A stretch of 64,000 bases of DNA from an uncultured Parolsenella sp. GTDB lineage: Bacteria; Actinomycetota; Coriobacteriia; Coriobacteriales; Atopobiaceae. The notes beneath the pieces were generated by a model. It was not told the origin of the DNA, did no database searches, and saw only the letters and a list, made by a program, of their open reading frames with translations. Position numbers and translations under genes: made by a program. Of this stretch, positions 26,590 to 35,037 are shown in pieces (within the stretch, counting starts at the first letter, position 1; each line of letters begins with the position of its first letter). The stretch is from NCBI GenBank assembly GCA_934668375.1, contig CAKUNF010000007.1, forward strand, positions 27,707 to 91,706, given 5' to 3'.

Positions 26590-28871
26590 TGAGCAAGGTC
26601 TGGAACCTCATCAAGCGCGACTTCCGCAACCTTCGCGGCAACGTCATCGCCCTCGTCGTGATCGTGGGCATCATCGTCGTGCCCACGTTCTACGCCTGGT
26701 TCAACATCGCGGGCAGCTGGGACCCGTATGGCAACACGAAGAACCTCAAGGTGGCCGTCGCCAACTCGGACCGCGGCTACACCTCCGACCTCGTGCCCGT
26801 CGAGGTCAACTTTGGCGAGCACGTCGTGAGCGACCTGCGTGAGTCCACGTCCATCGGCTACACGGTCACGACCGAGGAGGACGCAATCGAGGGTGTGCGC
26901 TCCGGCGAGTACTACGCCGCCGTCGTCATCCCCGAGGACTTCTCCGTTGACATGATGACCGCGCTCTCCAGCAACCCGGTGCGCCCGCAGGTCAAGTTCT
27001 ACCAGAACGAGAAGGCCAACGCGATTGCCCAGATCGTCACGAACAAGGCCGAGACGGCCATCCAGACCGACATCAACGCCTCGTTTGCGGAGTCGCTCAC
27101 AACGGTGGGCGCCGGCGTCCTGGACGAGCTCGACAACTACCTGGACGACGACAAGGTCACCGAGGTGGCAGCCAAGCTCGACGAGGCCATCGCCAAGGGA
27201 TGCGATACGCTCACGGGCACGGCAGGCGACATCCGCGGCTTCTCCGGAATCCTGAGCTCAACGCAGGGCCTTCTCGGCACGGGCTCGAGCTCGTTTGGCT
27301 CCTCGCTCTCCTCCACGCTCGACCTTGGCTCCACGCTGCGCTCCACGGCCGGCAACGTTCGCGACCTGGGCAATACGCTCGATGGCACCACGAGCTCGCT
27401 CAACGACGCACTGTCGAGCAGCTCGGCGAGCCTCGACGCCGTGACCGACGCCATCAACAAGGCGCTCGACGCCGCCAACGCCCCCACGGAAAGCCTCAGG
27501 TCTGCCCTCGGGGACGCCCAGTCGCTCGCAAGCGCCAACGCCTCCAAGCTGAACGGCATGGCAGCCAACCTTGGCAACGCCGCCACGTCCGCGAGCATCG
27601 CCATGGACGCCATCGACGCGCAGCGCCAGGCGCTCGACCCCACCGCCGCAGATTACGCCGAGAGGTACAAGGCGCTCACGGCCGCCTACACCGCGGCCCA
27701 GAGCCTGCGCGACACCTCCACCGAGAACCAGAAGCGCCTCGAGGCGGCTGCCAGCCAGATGGAGACGCTCGCCTCCAAGCTCGGCGACACGATCGACCAC
27801 GTGGGCGAGCTCCAGGGAGACACCGAGACGGCGCGCTCCGAGCTCTCCGCGCTTATCTCCCAGGCCAAGCAGGGCATCGGCCAGGTGCAGGACGGCTACG
27901 AGAGCAACCTCAAGGGCACGCTCTCCACGCTCGCCGGCAAGATCGGAAGCGCCGCCTCCTCGGCAGACGACATCACGAGCAGCCTCGACAAGACGCTCGG
28001 CGACGTGAGCTCCATGGCTGGCAAGGCGTCGGACTCCGTCGGAGACGCCGCAGAGACGCTCAACCGCGCGGCCGACGACCTCGACTCGCTTGCCACGAAG
28101 ATGACGAGCCTCCATGCACAGCTGCGCGCCGCGCTCGACTCCCATGACGTCGCCCAGGTCCGCAGCATCCTGTCCGCAGACCCCACCTCGCTCGCCGAGT
28201 TCATCTCCTCGCCCGTCACGGTGGACCGCAACGCCCTGTATGCCATCGAGAACAACGGCAGCGCCATGGCGCCCTTCTACACGACGCTCGCCATCTGGAT
28301 CGGCGGCGTGGTGCTCGCCGCCCTCGTGAGGGCCAACACGAGCGAGAGGGCCCTCGACGAGACGAGCGCCTCCCACACGCAGGGCTACGTGGCCAGGCTC
28401 GCGCTCTTTGCGGGCGTGGGCATCCTCCAGAGCTCGCTCATCTGCGCCGGCGACCTCTACTACCTCGGTATCCAGTGTGCACACCCCGTGCTGTTCTTCC
28501 TCGCTGGATGGGTGGCGAGCTTCACGTTCGTGAACATCATCTACGCACTCACGGCATCGTTTGGCGACGTGGGCAAGGCAATCGCCGTCGTGCTCATGGT
28601 CATTCAGGTGGCCGGGTCGGGCGGCACGTTCCCGCGCCAGATGCTGCCCGACGCCTTCCAGGCAATCTATCCGTTCCTGCCGTTCGTGCACGCCGAGAAC
28701 GCCATGCGCTCGGCCATGTTCGGCCTGTACGGCAACGACTTCTGGATGAGCCTGGGCAAACTCGCCGCGTTCATCGTCCCGGCGCTGCTGCTGGGCCTGT
28801 TCCTTCGCAGGCCCATCATCCGCCTCAACGAGTGGGTGGAGGAGAAGCTCGAGAGCACCAAGCTCATGTAG
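26589..28871 (+). CDS. YhgE/Pip-family membrane protein, second of pair
   Basis: This 760-residue paralogue repeats the layout of the preceding gene: MSKVWNLIKRDFRNLRGNV, one membrane helix with AWFNIAGSWDPY, a long Ser/Ala/Asp-rich coiled-coil ectodomain, and a C-terminal bundle of about six helices with the NGSAMAPFYTTLAIWIGG and GGTFPRQMLPDAFQAIYPFL signatures. It lacks the long charged tail of its partner. The one-base TAATG overlap and the paralogy suggest a heteromeric membrane complex. A strong terminator follows. Confidence 0.85.
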   Translation: MSKVWNLIKRDFRNLRGNVIALVVIVGIIVVPTFYAWFNIAGSWDPYGNTKNLKVAVANSDRGYTSDLVPVEVNFGEHVVSDLRESTSIGYTVTTEEDAIEGVRSGEYYAAVVIPEDFSVDMMTALSSNPVRPQVKFYQNEKANAIAQIVTNKAETAIQTDINASFAESLTTVGAGVLDELDNYLDDDKVTEVAAKLDEAIAKGCDTLTGTAGDIRGFSGILSSTQGLLGTGSSSFGSSLSSTLDLGSTLRSTAGNVRDLGNTLDGTTSSLNDALSSSSASLDAVTDAINKALDAANAPTESLRSALGDAQSLASANASKLNGMAANLGNAATSASIAMDAIDAQRQALDPTAADYAERYKALTAAYTAAQSLRDTSTENQKRLEAAASQMETLASKLGDTIDHVGELQGDTETARSELSALISQAKQGIGQVQDGYESNLKGTLSTLAGKIGSAASSADDITSSLDKTLGDVSSMAGKASDSVGDAAETLNRAADDLDSLATKMTSLHAQLRAALDSHDVAQVRSILSADPTSLAEFISSPVTVDRNALYAIENNGSAMAPFYTTLAIWIGGVVLAALVRANTSERALDETSASHTQGYVARLALFAGVGILQSSLICAGDLYYLGIQCAHPVLFFLAGWVASFTFVNIIYALTASFGDVGKAIAVVLMVIQVAGSGGTFPRQMLPDAFQAIYPFLPFVHAENAMRSAMFGLYGNDFWMSLGKLAAFIVPALLLGLFLRRPIIRLNEWVEEKLESTKLM

Positions 28872-28891
28872 CCCGAGCGGGGCACTCAAAC

Positions 28892-28940
28892 AAAAGGCGG
28901 GCGTCGCTGCAACCATGGCAGCGACGCCCGCCTTCTTTTA
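28892..28940 (+). terminator. Intrinsic terminator of the YhgE pair
   Basis: A perfect 17-bp stem (AAGGCGGGCGTCGCTGC against GCAGCGACGCCCGCCTT) is followed by TCTTTTA. The reverse strand also carries AAAAC before the stem, so it may also act on tlyA transcripts. Confidence 0.92.
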
Positions 28941-29001
28941 TCGTGCCTATCATCCCTTAGAACCGCTGGCATTGGCCCATCTTAGGGACGATTGGCACGA
29001 T
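28940..29001. repeat. 62-bp imperfect palindrome between convergent genes
   Basis: The arms ATCGTGCCTATCATCCCTTAG (28940-28960) and CTTAGGGACGATTGGCACGAT (28981-29001) are complementary apart from two positions. The element has no T-tract and lies between the YhgE terminator and the tlyA stop, like a REP or cruciform unit. Confidence 0.75.
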
Positions 29002-29027
29002 GAATGATATTTGGCCCAAGAGAGCCT

Positions 29028-29795
29028 CTACGCGATGAACGAGAGGTCCAAATCTGCGGCCACACCTCCGCGCACGCCGAGCAGCAAGTACTCGTGGTTG
29101 CCCTTGGCTCCGGTGATGGCGCTCTCGCAGCAACCCCGCACGGCCAGCCCCGCCTCGTTGAGGGCCCCCGCCACGTGCTCGACCGCCCAGCGACGCACCT
29201 CGGGGCGACGTACCACGCCGCCCTCCCCCACGTCCTCGCGAGCTGCCTCGAACTGAGGCTTCACAAGAGTGAGAAAACGCCCTGCGGGTCCGAGGAGCTC
29301 GCACACGGCCGGCAGCACCGTAAGCACTGAGGTGAACGAGACGTCACAGACGGCAAGATCATAGCTGCCGCGGTTCTCGGCCGTGGGAACGTCCACGATG
29401 TTCGTGCGCTCAAGCAGCGTCACGCGAGGATCCTGGCGAAGGGACCAGTCAAACTGGGCATAGCCCACGTCGACGGACGTCACGTGCGCAGCCCCTCGCG
29501 AGAGAAGGCAATCCGTGAAGCCGCCGGTTGAGCAGCCCACATCAACGCACGTGAGACCGGAAGGTTCAACGCTAAAGAAGTCGAGGCCGCGCTCAAGCTT
29601 GAGGCCGCCTCGACTCACATAGGGAAGCGAACCGCGCACATGCAGCTCGCAGCCGGGACGAACTTGCGTCCCGGCAGAGATATAGCGCATGGAGGGGCCA
29701 GATACATCTCCGGCCATGACGGCACGCATCGCGTCGTCTCTAGAGCGAAAGAAGCCCTGCGCCACAAGCTCCTCGTCCAGCCTTCGCTTCGGCAC
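29028..29795 (-). CDS. tlyA: TlyA-family rRNA 2'-O-methyltransferase
   Basis: This 255-residue protein has an N-terminal S4 RNA-binding domain (MPKRRLDEELVAQGFFRSRDD) and an FtsJ-like methyltransferase domain with SAM motif DVGCSTGGFTDCLL. Conserved catalytic Lys residues are seen in SRGGLKLERGL and in LVKPQFE, the Asp in VCDVSF, and a C-terminal Glu (KGNHEYLL). In mycobacteria TlyA methylates 16S and 23S rRNA at capreomycin-sensitive sites; the old 'hemolysin' name is not supported here. It lies 2 bases after xseB in the efp-asp23-nusB-xseB-tlyA operon. Confidence 0.92.
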   Translation of the reverse strand: MPKRRLDEELVAQGFFRSRDDAMRAVMAGDVSGPSMRYISAGTQVRPGCELHVRGSLPYVSRGGLKLERGLDFFSVEPSGLTCVDVGCSTGGFTDCLLSRGAAHVTSVDVGYAQFDWSLRQDPRVTLLERTNIVDVPTAENRGSYDLAVCDVSFTSVLTVLPAVCELLGPAGRFLTLVKPQFEAAREDVGEGGVVRRPEVRRWAVEHVAGALNEAGLAVRGCCESAITGAKGNHEYLLLGVRGGVAADLDLSFIA

Positions 29796-29797
29796 GG

Positions 29798-30082
29798 CTA
29801 GTTGTCCTCGGACGAATTGACGGACTCCTCGGGAGCGTCCTCATTTGCGGCCTCGCCGGCATTCGTGACGGGCTCCGCAAGGCGCTCGCGCTCCTCGGGA
29901 GAGAACGCCGCCTTGTCAACGAGGTCAACGGCCCTCGTACCAAGCGCGATGGCCTCGTCAAACAGGTCGAGCGAGCGCTCAAGAGACGTGTCCTTGTTGC
30001 GCACATCCGCGATGATCTCATCGAGACGCGCCGTGACGTCGGAGAAGCGCTCGTATCCGGAGGTGTCGGGAGCCTTGGCCAT
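29798..30082 (-). CDS. xseB: Exodeoxyribonuclease VII small subunit
   Basis: The 94-residue protein has the XseB core FSDVTARLDEIIADVRNKDT followed by SLERSLDLFDEAIALG, then an acidic tail. XseB partners XseA in degrading single-stranded DNA. No xseA lies in this window, although it is commonly the neighbour, so the large subunit must be elsewhere or absent. Starts 5 bases after the nusB stop. Confidence 0.85.
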   Translation of the reverse strand: MAKAPDTSGYERFSDVTARLDEIIADVRNKDTSLERSLDLFDEAIALGTRAVDLVDKAAFSPEERERLAEPVTNAGEAANEDAPEESVNSSEDN

Positions 30083-30087
30083 GGTGG

Positions 30088-30660
30088 CTACTCGCCCTCG
30101 TTGGCCCAGTCGGGCACGGGCATGTCTGCCGGCTCATCATCGGAGACGTAGTCATCGTCATAGGCGTCAGAGGACTGGCCGTAGGCTGCTTCCTGCTCAG
30201 CCTCGTGCTCGCGGGCCTGGGCCACGACGTCAACGCCCGCATCGATGTCGCTCTGGATGCGGCCGAGGACGCCGTTCACGAAGTGATTGGACTCCTCGGA
30301 GCTGCCAAACGCCTTGGCAAGCTCGACGCACTCATCGATGGCGACCGCAGAGGCCACCTCGTCAACGAAGAGCATCTCGTACAGGGCGATGCGTAGGAGG
30401 TTGCGGTCGGTCGCCGACACGCGAGAAAGGCTCCAGTTACGCGTGGCGCCAGAGAGAACGGCGTCGATGTCTCCAAGATGCTCCTCGACCCCACGCGCGA
30501 GAAACTCGCCATACTCGTCAAGGGGACCCTCGGAGAGCGCGTACTCGCCGGAGAGGACGTCCGCGACGGAACGTCCGCAGGCCTCGGCCTGGAACAGAAG
30601 CTGGAGGGCGTTGCAGCGAGAGAGCGTGCGGCCACCGATGTGCTTGTGGTTAGAAGACAA
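30088..30660 (-). CDS. nusB: Transcription antitermination factor NusB
   Basis: The 190-residue protein has the all-helical NusB fold and family motifs: GRTLSRCNALQLLFQAEA near the N-terminus and the FVNGVLGRI segment near residue 137. It binds boxA RNA with NusE in rRNA antitermination. The 45-residue acidic C-terminal tail (EEAEQEAAYGQ... to WANEGE) is longer than usual for the family. It is co-transcribed with the Asp23 gene 3 bases upstream. Confidence 0.93.
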   Translation of the reverse strand: MSSNHKHIGGRTLSRCNALQLLFQAEACGRSVADVLSGEYALSEGPLDEYGEFLARGVEEHLGDIDAVLSGATRNWSLSRVSATDRNLLRIALYEMLFVDEVASAVAIDECVELAKAFGSSEESNHFVNGVLGRIQSDIDAGVDVVAQAREHEAEQEAAYGQSSDAYDDDYVSDDEPADMPVPDWANEGE

Positions 30661-30663
30661 GGC

Positions 30664-31026
30664 CTACTCCTTGGGAAAGACGAGCTCATCGATGCAGACG
30701 TCAATGCTCGAGACGCGAACGCCGATCTGGGCGTCCACGGCCTCGGCAACGGCGGCACGGACTTCTTCGGCGAGCTTGGTGAACGGGTAGCCAAAGAACA
30801 CGACGAGGCGCACCGTGATGGCAATGGCGTCGCCGTCGACAACGCTGCACTCGACGGCGCTCGTCGTGGGCTGGGGCTTGGAGGTCAGCATGGCGATGAT
30901 GCCGCTGGCGATGTCCTTGCCATAGACGGACGCAACGCCCTCGACCTTCTCGGCCGCGGCGCTCACAATCGTGGTAACGACGTTCTTGGAGACGCCCATG
31001 CCAGCGATTCTCAGCTCATTGCTCAT
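30664..31026 (-). CDS. Asp23/Gls24-family envelope stress protein
   Basis: The 120-residue protein matches the Asp23/Gls24 family: ITVRLVVFFGYPFTKLAEEV and the preceding VEGVASVYGKD. Members in Firmicutes are membrane-associated or envelope-stress proteins. The ATG at 31026 follows AAAGGGG; the longer frame upstream lacks a site. Placed between efp and nusB, as is common in Actinobacteria and Firmicutes. Confidence 0.88.
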   Translation of the reverse strand: MSNELRIAGMGVSKNVVTTIVSAAAEKVEGVASVYGKDIASGIIAMLTSKPQPTTSAVECSVVDGDAIAITVRLVVFFGYPFTKLAEEVRAAVAEAVDAQIGVRVSSIDVCIDELVFPKE

Positions 31027-31092
31027 GACTGCCCCTTTCGAGGTGAAAATCGCCCGCGCGCCGATTGGCACGCGGGCCAGGTGACCTATACG

Positions 31093-31659
31093 CTAGACGC
31101 GCGCGACGAACTTGCCCTCACGGGTGTCGACCTTGATGACCTCACCCTCGTTGAGGTACATCGGGACCTGGATGACGGCGCCCGTCTCGACCGTGGCCGG
31201 CTTGCCGCCGCCCTGGACGGTGTCGCCCTTGAAGCCCGGGTCGGTCTTGGTGATCTCCACCTCGATGAACATGGGCGGCTGAACGGTGAGCAGGTCGTCG
31301 TCAGCGTACATGAGCTGGCAGACGTCGTTCTCCTTGAGCCACTTGGAGTTGTCGCCGATGAAGTCGGCGGGCACGGGGACCTGCTCGTAGGTCGTCATGT
31401 CCATGAAGTAGTAGTTGTCGCCGTCGTTGTAGAGATACTGCATCTCCTTGGTGGAGAGCATGACGGAGTCGAACTTGGAGCCCGCGTTGCAGGTCTGGTC
31501 GCCGATGACGCGGCCGGAGCGGAGGTCCTTGATCTTGTAGCGAACGAAGGCGCCGCCCTTGCCCGGCTTGACGTGCTGGAACTCGACGAGGGTGTAGATC
31601 TTGTCCTTGATCTTGAGGCCCATGCCGTTCTTGAACTCGGCGGTGCTGATCTGCTGCAT
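31093..31659 (-). CDS. efp: Translation elongation factor P
   Basis: The 188-residue protein relieves ribosome stalling at polyproline. It has the three domains of EF-P: an N-terminal KOW-like domain (residues 1-65) with the loop KPGKGGAF, whose Lys34 is the site that is modified in many bacteria, and two OB-type domains ending in FVARV. The ATG at 31659 follows AGGAAGAG. It is the first gene in the operon with asp23, nusB, xseB and tlyA. Polyproline sequence in the AroB-like protein at 36584 could be a substrate. Confidence 0.97.
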   Translation of the reverse strand: MQQISTAEFKNGMGLKIKDKIYTLVEFQHVKPGKGGAFVRYKIKDLRSGRVIGDQTCNAGSKFDSVMLSTKEMQYLYNDGDNYYFMDMTTYEQVPVPADFIGDNSKWLKENDVCQLMYADDDLLTVQPPMFIEVEITKTDPGFKGDTVQGGGKPATVETGAVIQVPMYLNEGEVIKVDTREGKFVARV

Positions 31660-31800
31660 CTAAAGACTCTCTTCCTGTCTTAGGCTCGCTTGCGCGCGAA
31701 CCACATACGTTCATGCAGTCTGGTATTGTAGCACGCCCGATATGGGCCAACGCACTCGCACGGCATACTCCCAAGAGCTGCACACAGACGCGGAAAGCCG

Positions 31801-32193
31801 CTACTTGTCATGACGAATCATGGAGGGAATCTTGGGAATCGCCTTGACACCGGCCTTCATCACGTCGAGAAACGAGGGGCTGCGCTGAATGCGGTCCGCA
31901 TCGACGTGGTTGCGAACGGCACGGAGTGTTGCCTTGTTGTTGCGCGTGGAGAAGATGAACTTGTTGCCGTCCTTGAGAAAGATGGCAAAGCGGCTGATCT
32001 TCTTGCCCGGAAGGACCTCGGCAGCCACGTAGTCCACCTCGCCCCAGGGAATCTGGACAAAGTCATCGCGATTGCGCTCGTTGTAGAACTCGAACGCGCG
32101 GTCCCCCACCATGACGTCTCCGTACTCGCCAAGACCAGAGAGAAACGACGCCTTCTCCGCGTACTCGACCTTCGTGTTCTGCGACTGGGCCAT
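31801..32193 (-). CDS. manO: DUF956 protein of the mannose PTS operon
   Basis: The 130-residue protein matches DUF956/ManO: LSGLGEYGDVMVGDRAFEFYNE and FAIFLKDGNKFIFSTRNNK. ManO sits at the end of mannose-family PTS operons in lactic acid bacteria and Coriobacteria and is thought to regulate the operon; the mechanism is unknown. It follows the IID gene across a hairpin that may be a leaky terminator. Confidence 0.88.
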   Translation of the reverse strand: MAQSQNTKVEYAEKASFLSGLGEYGDVMVGDRAFEFYNERNRDDFVQIPWGEVDYVAAEVLPGKKISRFAIFLKDGNKFIFSTRNNKATLRAVRNHVDADRIQRSPSFLDVMKAGVKAIPKIPSMIRHDK

Positions 32194-32212
32194 TGAGCCC
32201 TCCTTCTTGAAG

Positions 32213-32247
32213 CAAAGGGGCCGCTCCCCCGCGCGGGAAGCGGCCCC
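32213..32247 (-). terminator. Hairpin between the IID gene and manO
   Basis: On the minus strand GGGGCCGCT and AGCGGCCCC form a 9-bp stem followed by TTTG. It could cut transcription so that manO is expressed less than the transporter genes, or stabilise the upstream mRNA. Confidence 0.65.
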
Positions 32248-32271
32248 GTAAAGTCGCTATGCAGCTACATC

Positions 32272-33192
32272 CTACATGAAGCCAAGCAGGCGACCGATGA
32301 TGCCCACGGCGAAGAGGGCCAGGATGATGACGATCGGGCTGACCTTCTTCTTGAGGAGCTTGCAGCACAGAAGCGTGAGCAGCACTGCGGCGAGGCCGGG
32401 GATGAGCTGGTCGAGGTTCTGCTGGAGCGTCGTGACCTTCGTGGCGTCCAGGGCGGTGGCGCCGATGGAGTTGTACTGGGTCAGGGCCTCCTTGATGCCA
32501 TCGGAGCCGCTGGGCAGGGAGCTCCAGTCGATGTAGGCACCCTCAGACTGCGGGATCTGGGAGACAATCGGCGTGAAGGAGATGGACACCCAGCGCTGGA
32601 CGAGAGCGCCGATGATGAACATGCCGAGGATGGAAGCTCCCTCGGTGATCTTGCCCATGAGGCCGCCAGAGAGATCCTTGGCAATGGAGGAGCCCACCTT
32701 GTAGCCAAATTCCTGCGTGTACCACTCGAAGGCCATGCGGATGATGTTCCACACGACGAAGAAGAGGATGGGACCCACGATGGAGCCGCCGAGCGCGAGA
32801 GACGCGCCGAGGGCACCGAGAATCGGGCGCACGGTGAACCAGAACACCGGGTCGCCGACGCCTGCCAGCGGGCCCATCATGCCCACCTTGACGCCCTGGA
32901 TGGCGGCGTCGTCAACGGGAGCACCGTTAGCGCGCTCCTCCTCGAGGGCGAGCGTGACGCCGATGACCGGGCTGGAGACGTAGGGGTGCGTGTTGTAGAA
33001 CTCGAGGTGACGCTTAAGGGCAGCGACCTGGTCCTCCTTGGCGGGGTACAGCTTCTTGATCGCGGGGATCATGGAGTAGCACCAGCCACCGTTCTGCATG
33101 CGCTCGTAGTTCCAGGAGCCCTGGAGGAACTGGTGGCGCCACCAAACCTTCTTGCGATCAGCAGCGGAAAGCTCGATCTTGTTCTCTGCCAT
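32272..33192 (-). CDS. manZ: PTS mannose/fructose/sorbose transporter, IID component
   Basis: This 306-residue membrane protein forms the IICD sugar channel of mannose-family PTS together with IIC. Landmarks are FLQGSWNYERMQNGGWCYSM at the N-terminus, GPLAGVGDPVFWFTVRPI, and a C-terminal pair of membrane helices (VSPIVIILALFAVGIIGRLLG). The ATG at 33192 was chosen over a GTG three codons earlier because AAGGGAG lies about 10 bases upstream. It starts 18 bases after the IIC stop. Confidence 0.95.
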   Translation of the reverse strand: MAENKIELSAADRKKVWWRHQFLQGSWNYERMQNGGWCYSMIPAIKKLYPAKEDQVAALKRHLEFYNTHPYVSSPVIGVTLALEEERANGAPVDDAAIQGVKVGMMGPLAGVGDPVFWFTVRPILGALGASLALGGSIVGPILFFVVWNIIRMAFEWYTQEFGYKVGSSIAKDLSGGLMGKITEGASILGMFIIGALVQRWVSISFTPIVSQIPQSEGAYIDWSSLPSGSDGIKEALTQYNSIGATALDATKVTTLQQNLDQLIPGLAAVLLTLLCCKLLKKKVSPIVIILALFAVGIIGRLLGFM

Positions 33193-33210
33193 GGTAGTCA
33201 CTCTCCCTTC

Positions 33211-34029
33211 CTACTCGTAGTCGTTCAGGATGTCGCCCAGCGGGTCGCCGGAGCCACCGCCGTTGCCGCCACCCTGCTTGGCCATGTCCTTGAGGCCAAG
33301 GTAGATGAGGGCAAGCGAGATGCCGATGAGGCCAAGAGCGATGAGCGTGAGCTCGGAGATGGCTGCGAGAACGAAGCCGAGGATGAAGAACGGCCAGGTC
33401 TCCTTGGTGGCCATCATGTTGATGACCATGGCGTAGCCCACGGCAGCGACCATGCCGCCGCCGACGGCCATGCCGCCGGAGAGCCATGCGGGCATGGCGT
33501 TGAGCGCGTTCGTGACGGCCTCGGCCGGGATGACGCAGAGCAGCGCGGCCGGGATGGCGATGCGGACGCCCTGCATGCAGATGGCAACAATCTGCCAGAC
33601 CTCGATGCCCTTGAAGTCGCCCTTCTCGGCGCAGGCGTCCATGGCGTGGACGATGCCCGTGGCGAGCGTACGGCAGATCATCGTGAGGAACAGGCCGGCG
33701 ACGGACAGCGGGATGGCCAGGGCCACGGAGGTGGTGATGGCGTTGCTCGCGTCGGCGTTGCCGCCGTTGAGGGCCAGAACCATGATGATGGCCGAGGCAA
33801 CGGAGGCAAGCGCGGCATCCGGGGCAACGGCGGCGCCGATGTTCGCCCAGCCGAGAGCGATCATCTGAAGCTGGCCGCCGAGGAGAATGCCCTCCTGCAG
33901 GTGGCCGCTGACAAGGCCGATGAGCGTGCACGCCACTAGGGGCTGGTGGAACTCGAACTCATCGAGGATGCCCTCCATACCAGCGAGGAAGGCAACGATG
34001 ACGATGAGGATAATCGTGATTGGAGACAT
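33211..34029 (-). CDS. manY: PTS mannose/fructose/sorbose transporter, IIC component
   Basis: The 272-residue membrane protein begins MSPITIILIVIVAFLAGMEG and has about seven predicted helices with the IIC-typical HQPLVACTLIGLVSGHLQEG. The C-terminal tail is glycine- and lysine-rich (KQGGGNGGGSGD). It pairs with IID to form the membrane conduit; sugars of this family include mannose, glucose and amino sugars. The exact sugar cannot be read here. Confidence 0.95.
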   Translation of the reverse strand: MSPITIILIVIVAFLAGMEGILDEFEFHQPLVACTLIGLVSGHLQEGILLGGQLQMIALGWANIGAAVAPDAALASVASAIIMVLALNGGNADASNAITTSVALAIPLSVAGLFLTMICRTLATGIVHAMDACAEKGDFKGIEVWQIVAICMQGVRIAIPAALLCVIPAEAVTNALNAMPAWLSGGMAVGGGMVAAVGYAMVINMMATKETWPFFILGFVLAAISELTLIALGLIGISLALIYLGLKDMAKQGGGNGGGSGDPLGDILNDYE

Positions 34030-34044
34030 GTGTCAGACCCTCCC

Positions 34045-35037
34045 TTACTGATTTGCCTGGGCGGCCAAGTCTGCCTTGGCCTTCTTGAGCATGTCGTCGA
34101 TGTTCTCGGACGAGTCGGACGGGACCTTGCGGGCCTCGAACTCAACGCCGAGCTCGCGAAGCTTCTCGATGGTCTTGACGTCGTCCTCGCCCATGGCGAT
34201 GGCGTTGGTCACGACAACCTTGCCCACCGAGTGGGCCATGGAGCCGATGTTGACCTTCTTGACGTCGAGACCGCCCTCGATGGCCTTGAGCAGGTCCTGC
34301 GGGGTCTCGAACAGCAGGAACGCCTTGGTCGCGCCAAAGCGCGGGTCCTTGGCGACCTCGCACATCTTCTTGATCGGCACGACGTTGGCAGGAACTCCCG
34401 GAGGGGCGGCCTGCTCGATCATGGTCTTGCGCAGCTCGTCGTGGGCGACGCCGTCGGAGACCACGATGATGCGGTTGGGCGCGATCTGCTTGGTCCAGGA
34501 CGTGGCGACCTGGCCGTGGAGCAGGCGCGTGTCGATGCGGATGGCGGCAATGTCAATCTTGCCGTCGCCGAGCACGGTGCCCGGGGCGATGGCGCCGGCG
34601 TGGGCGGCTGCGGTCTTTGCGGCGGGTGCCGCGGGCTCGAGCTCCTCGGGAAGGACGCGGACGCCCTTGCGGCCCTCGGAGACGAGGTGGGCCGCGATGT
34701 CATGCGCGGTCTTTGTGGCATCAAAGCGCGCCGAATAGGCCTCGATGAGCATCGGCAGGTTCAGACCCGTGACAATGGCCCACGTGTCGTGGCCCTTGGC
34801 AAAGGCGCTCGTTTGGTTGAACGGCGTGCCTCCCCAAAGGTCAACCAGGAACAGGACCTGCTCCTGGTCCTCGAGAGAGGCCACCGCCTTCTCGAGGTTG
34901 GCCCTGAAGTCATCAGGGCCCATGGAGGGCTCGAGGCTGACGACGGCCACGTTCTCCTGGTCACCAAAGACCATGGAGCCCGTCTGCCGGACGCCCGCCG
35001 CAAGCTCGCCATGGCTTGCTAGGACAATTCCTACCAT
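34045..35037 (-). CDS. manX: PTS mannose/fructose/sorbose transporter, IIAB component
   Basis: This 330-residue cytoplasmic protein takes phosphate from HPr and passes it to the sugar. The IIA domain (1-140) carries SHGELA with phospho-acceptor His9. An Ala/Pro-rich linker follows, then the IIB domain with RLLHGQVATSW and phospho-acceptor His174. The ATG at 35037 follows GGGAGGTAGGA. The fused IIAB is the ManX/ManL arrangement, with IIC, IID and ManO following on the same strand. Residues 145-160 form a flexible linker rich in Ala. Confidence 0.95.
   Translation of the reverse strand: MVGIVLASHGELAAGVRQTGSMVFGDQENVAVVSLEPSMGPDDFRANLEKAVASLEDQEQVLFLVDLWGGTPFNQTSAFAKGHDTWAIVTGLNLPMLIEAYSARFDATKTAHDIAAHLVSEGRKGVRVLPEELEPAAPAAKTAAAHAGAIAPGTVLGDGKIDIAAIRIDTRLLHGQVATSWTKQIAPNRIIVVSDGVAHDELRKTMIEQAAPPGVPANVVPIKKMCEVAKDPRFGATKAFLLFETPQDLLKAIEGGLDVKKVNIGSMAHSVGKVVVTNAIAMGEDDVKTIEKLRELGVEFEARKVPSDSSENIDDMLKKAKADLAAQANQ

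Noticed and set aside
24637..28916. Long minus-strand frames over the YhgE genes
   Set aside because: They are rich in Glu, His, Arg and Val repeats and lie opposite genes with family signatures and good starts.
29028..29795. TlyA as a hemolysin
   Set aside because: The S4 plus FtsJ-like methyltransferase layout points to rRNA methylation. The hemolysin name is historical.
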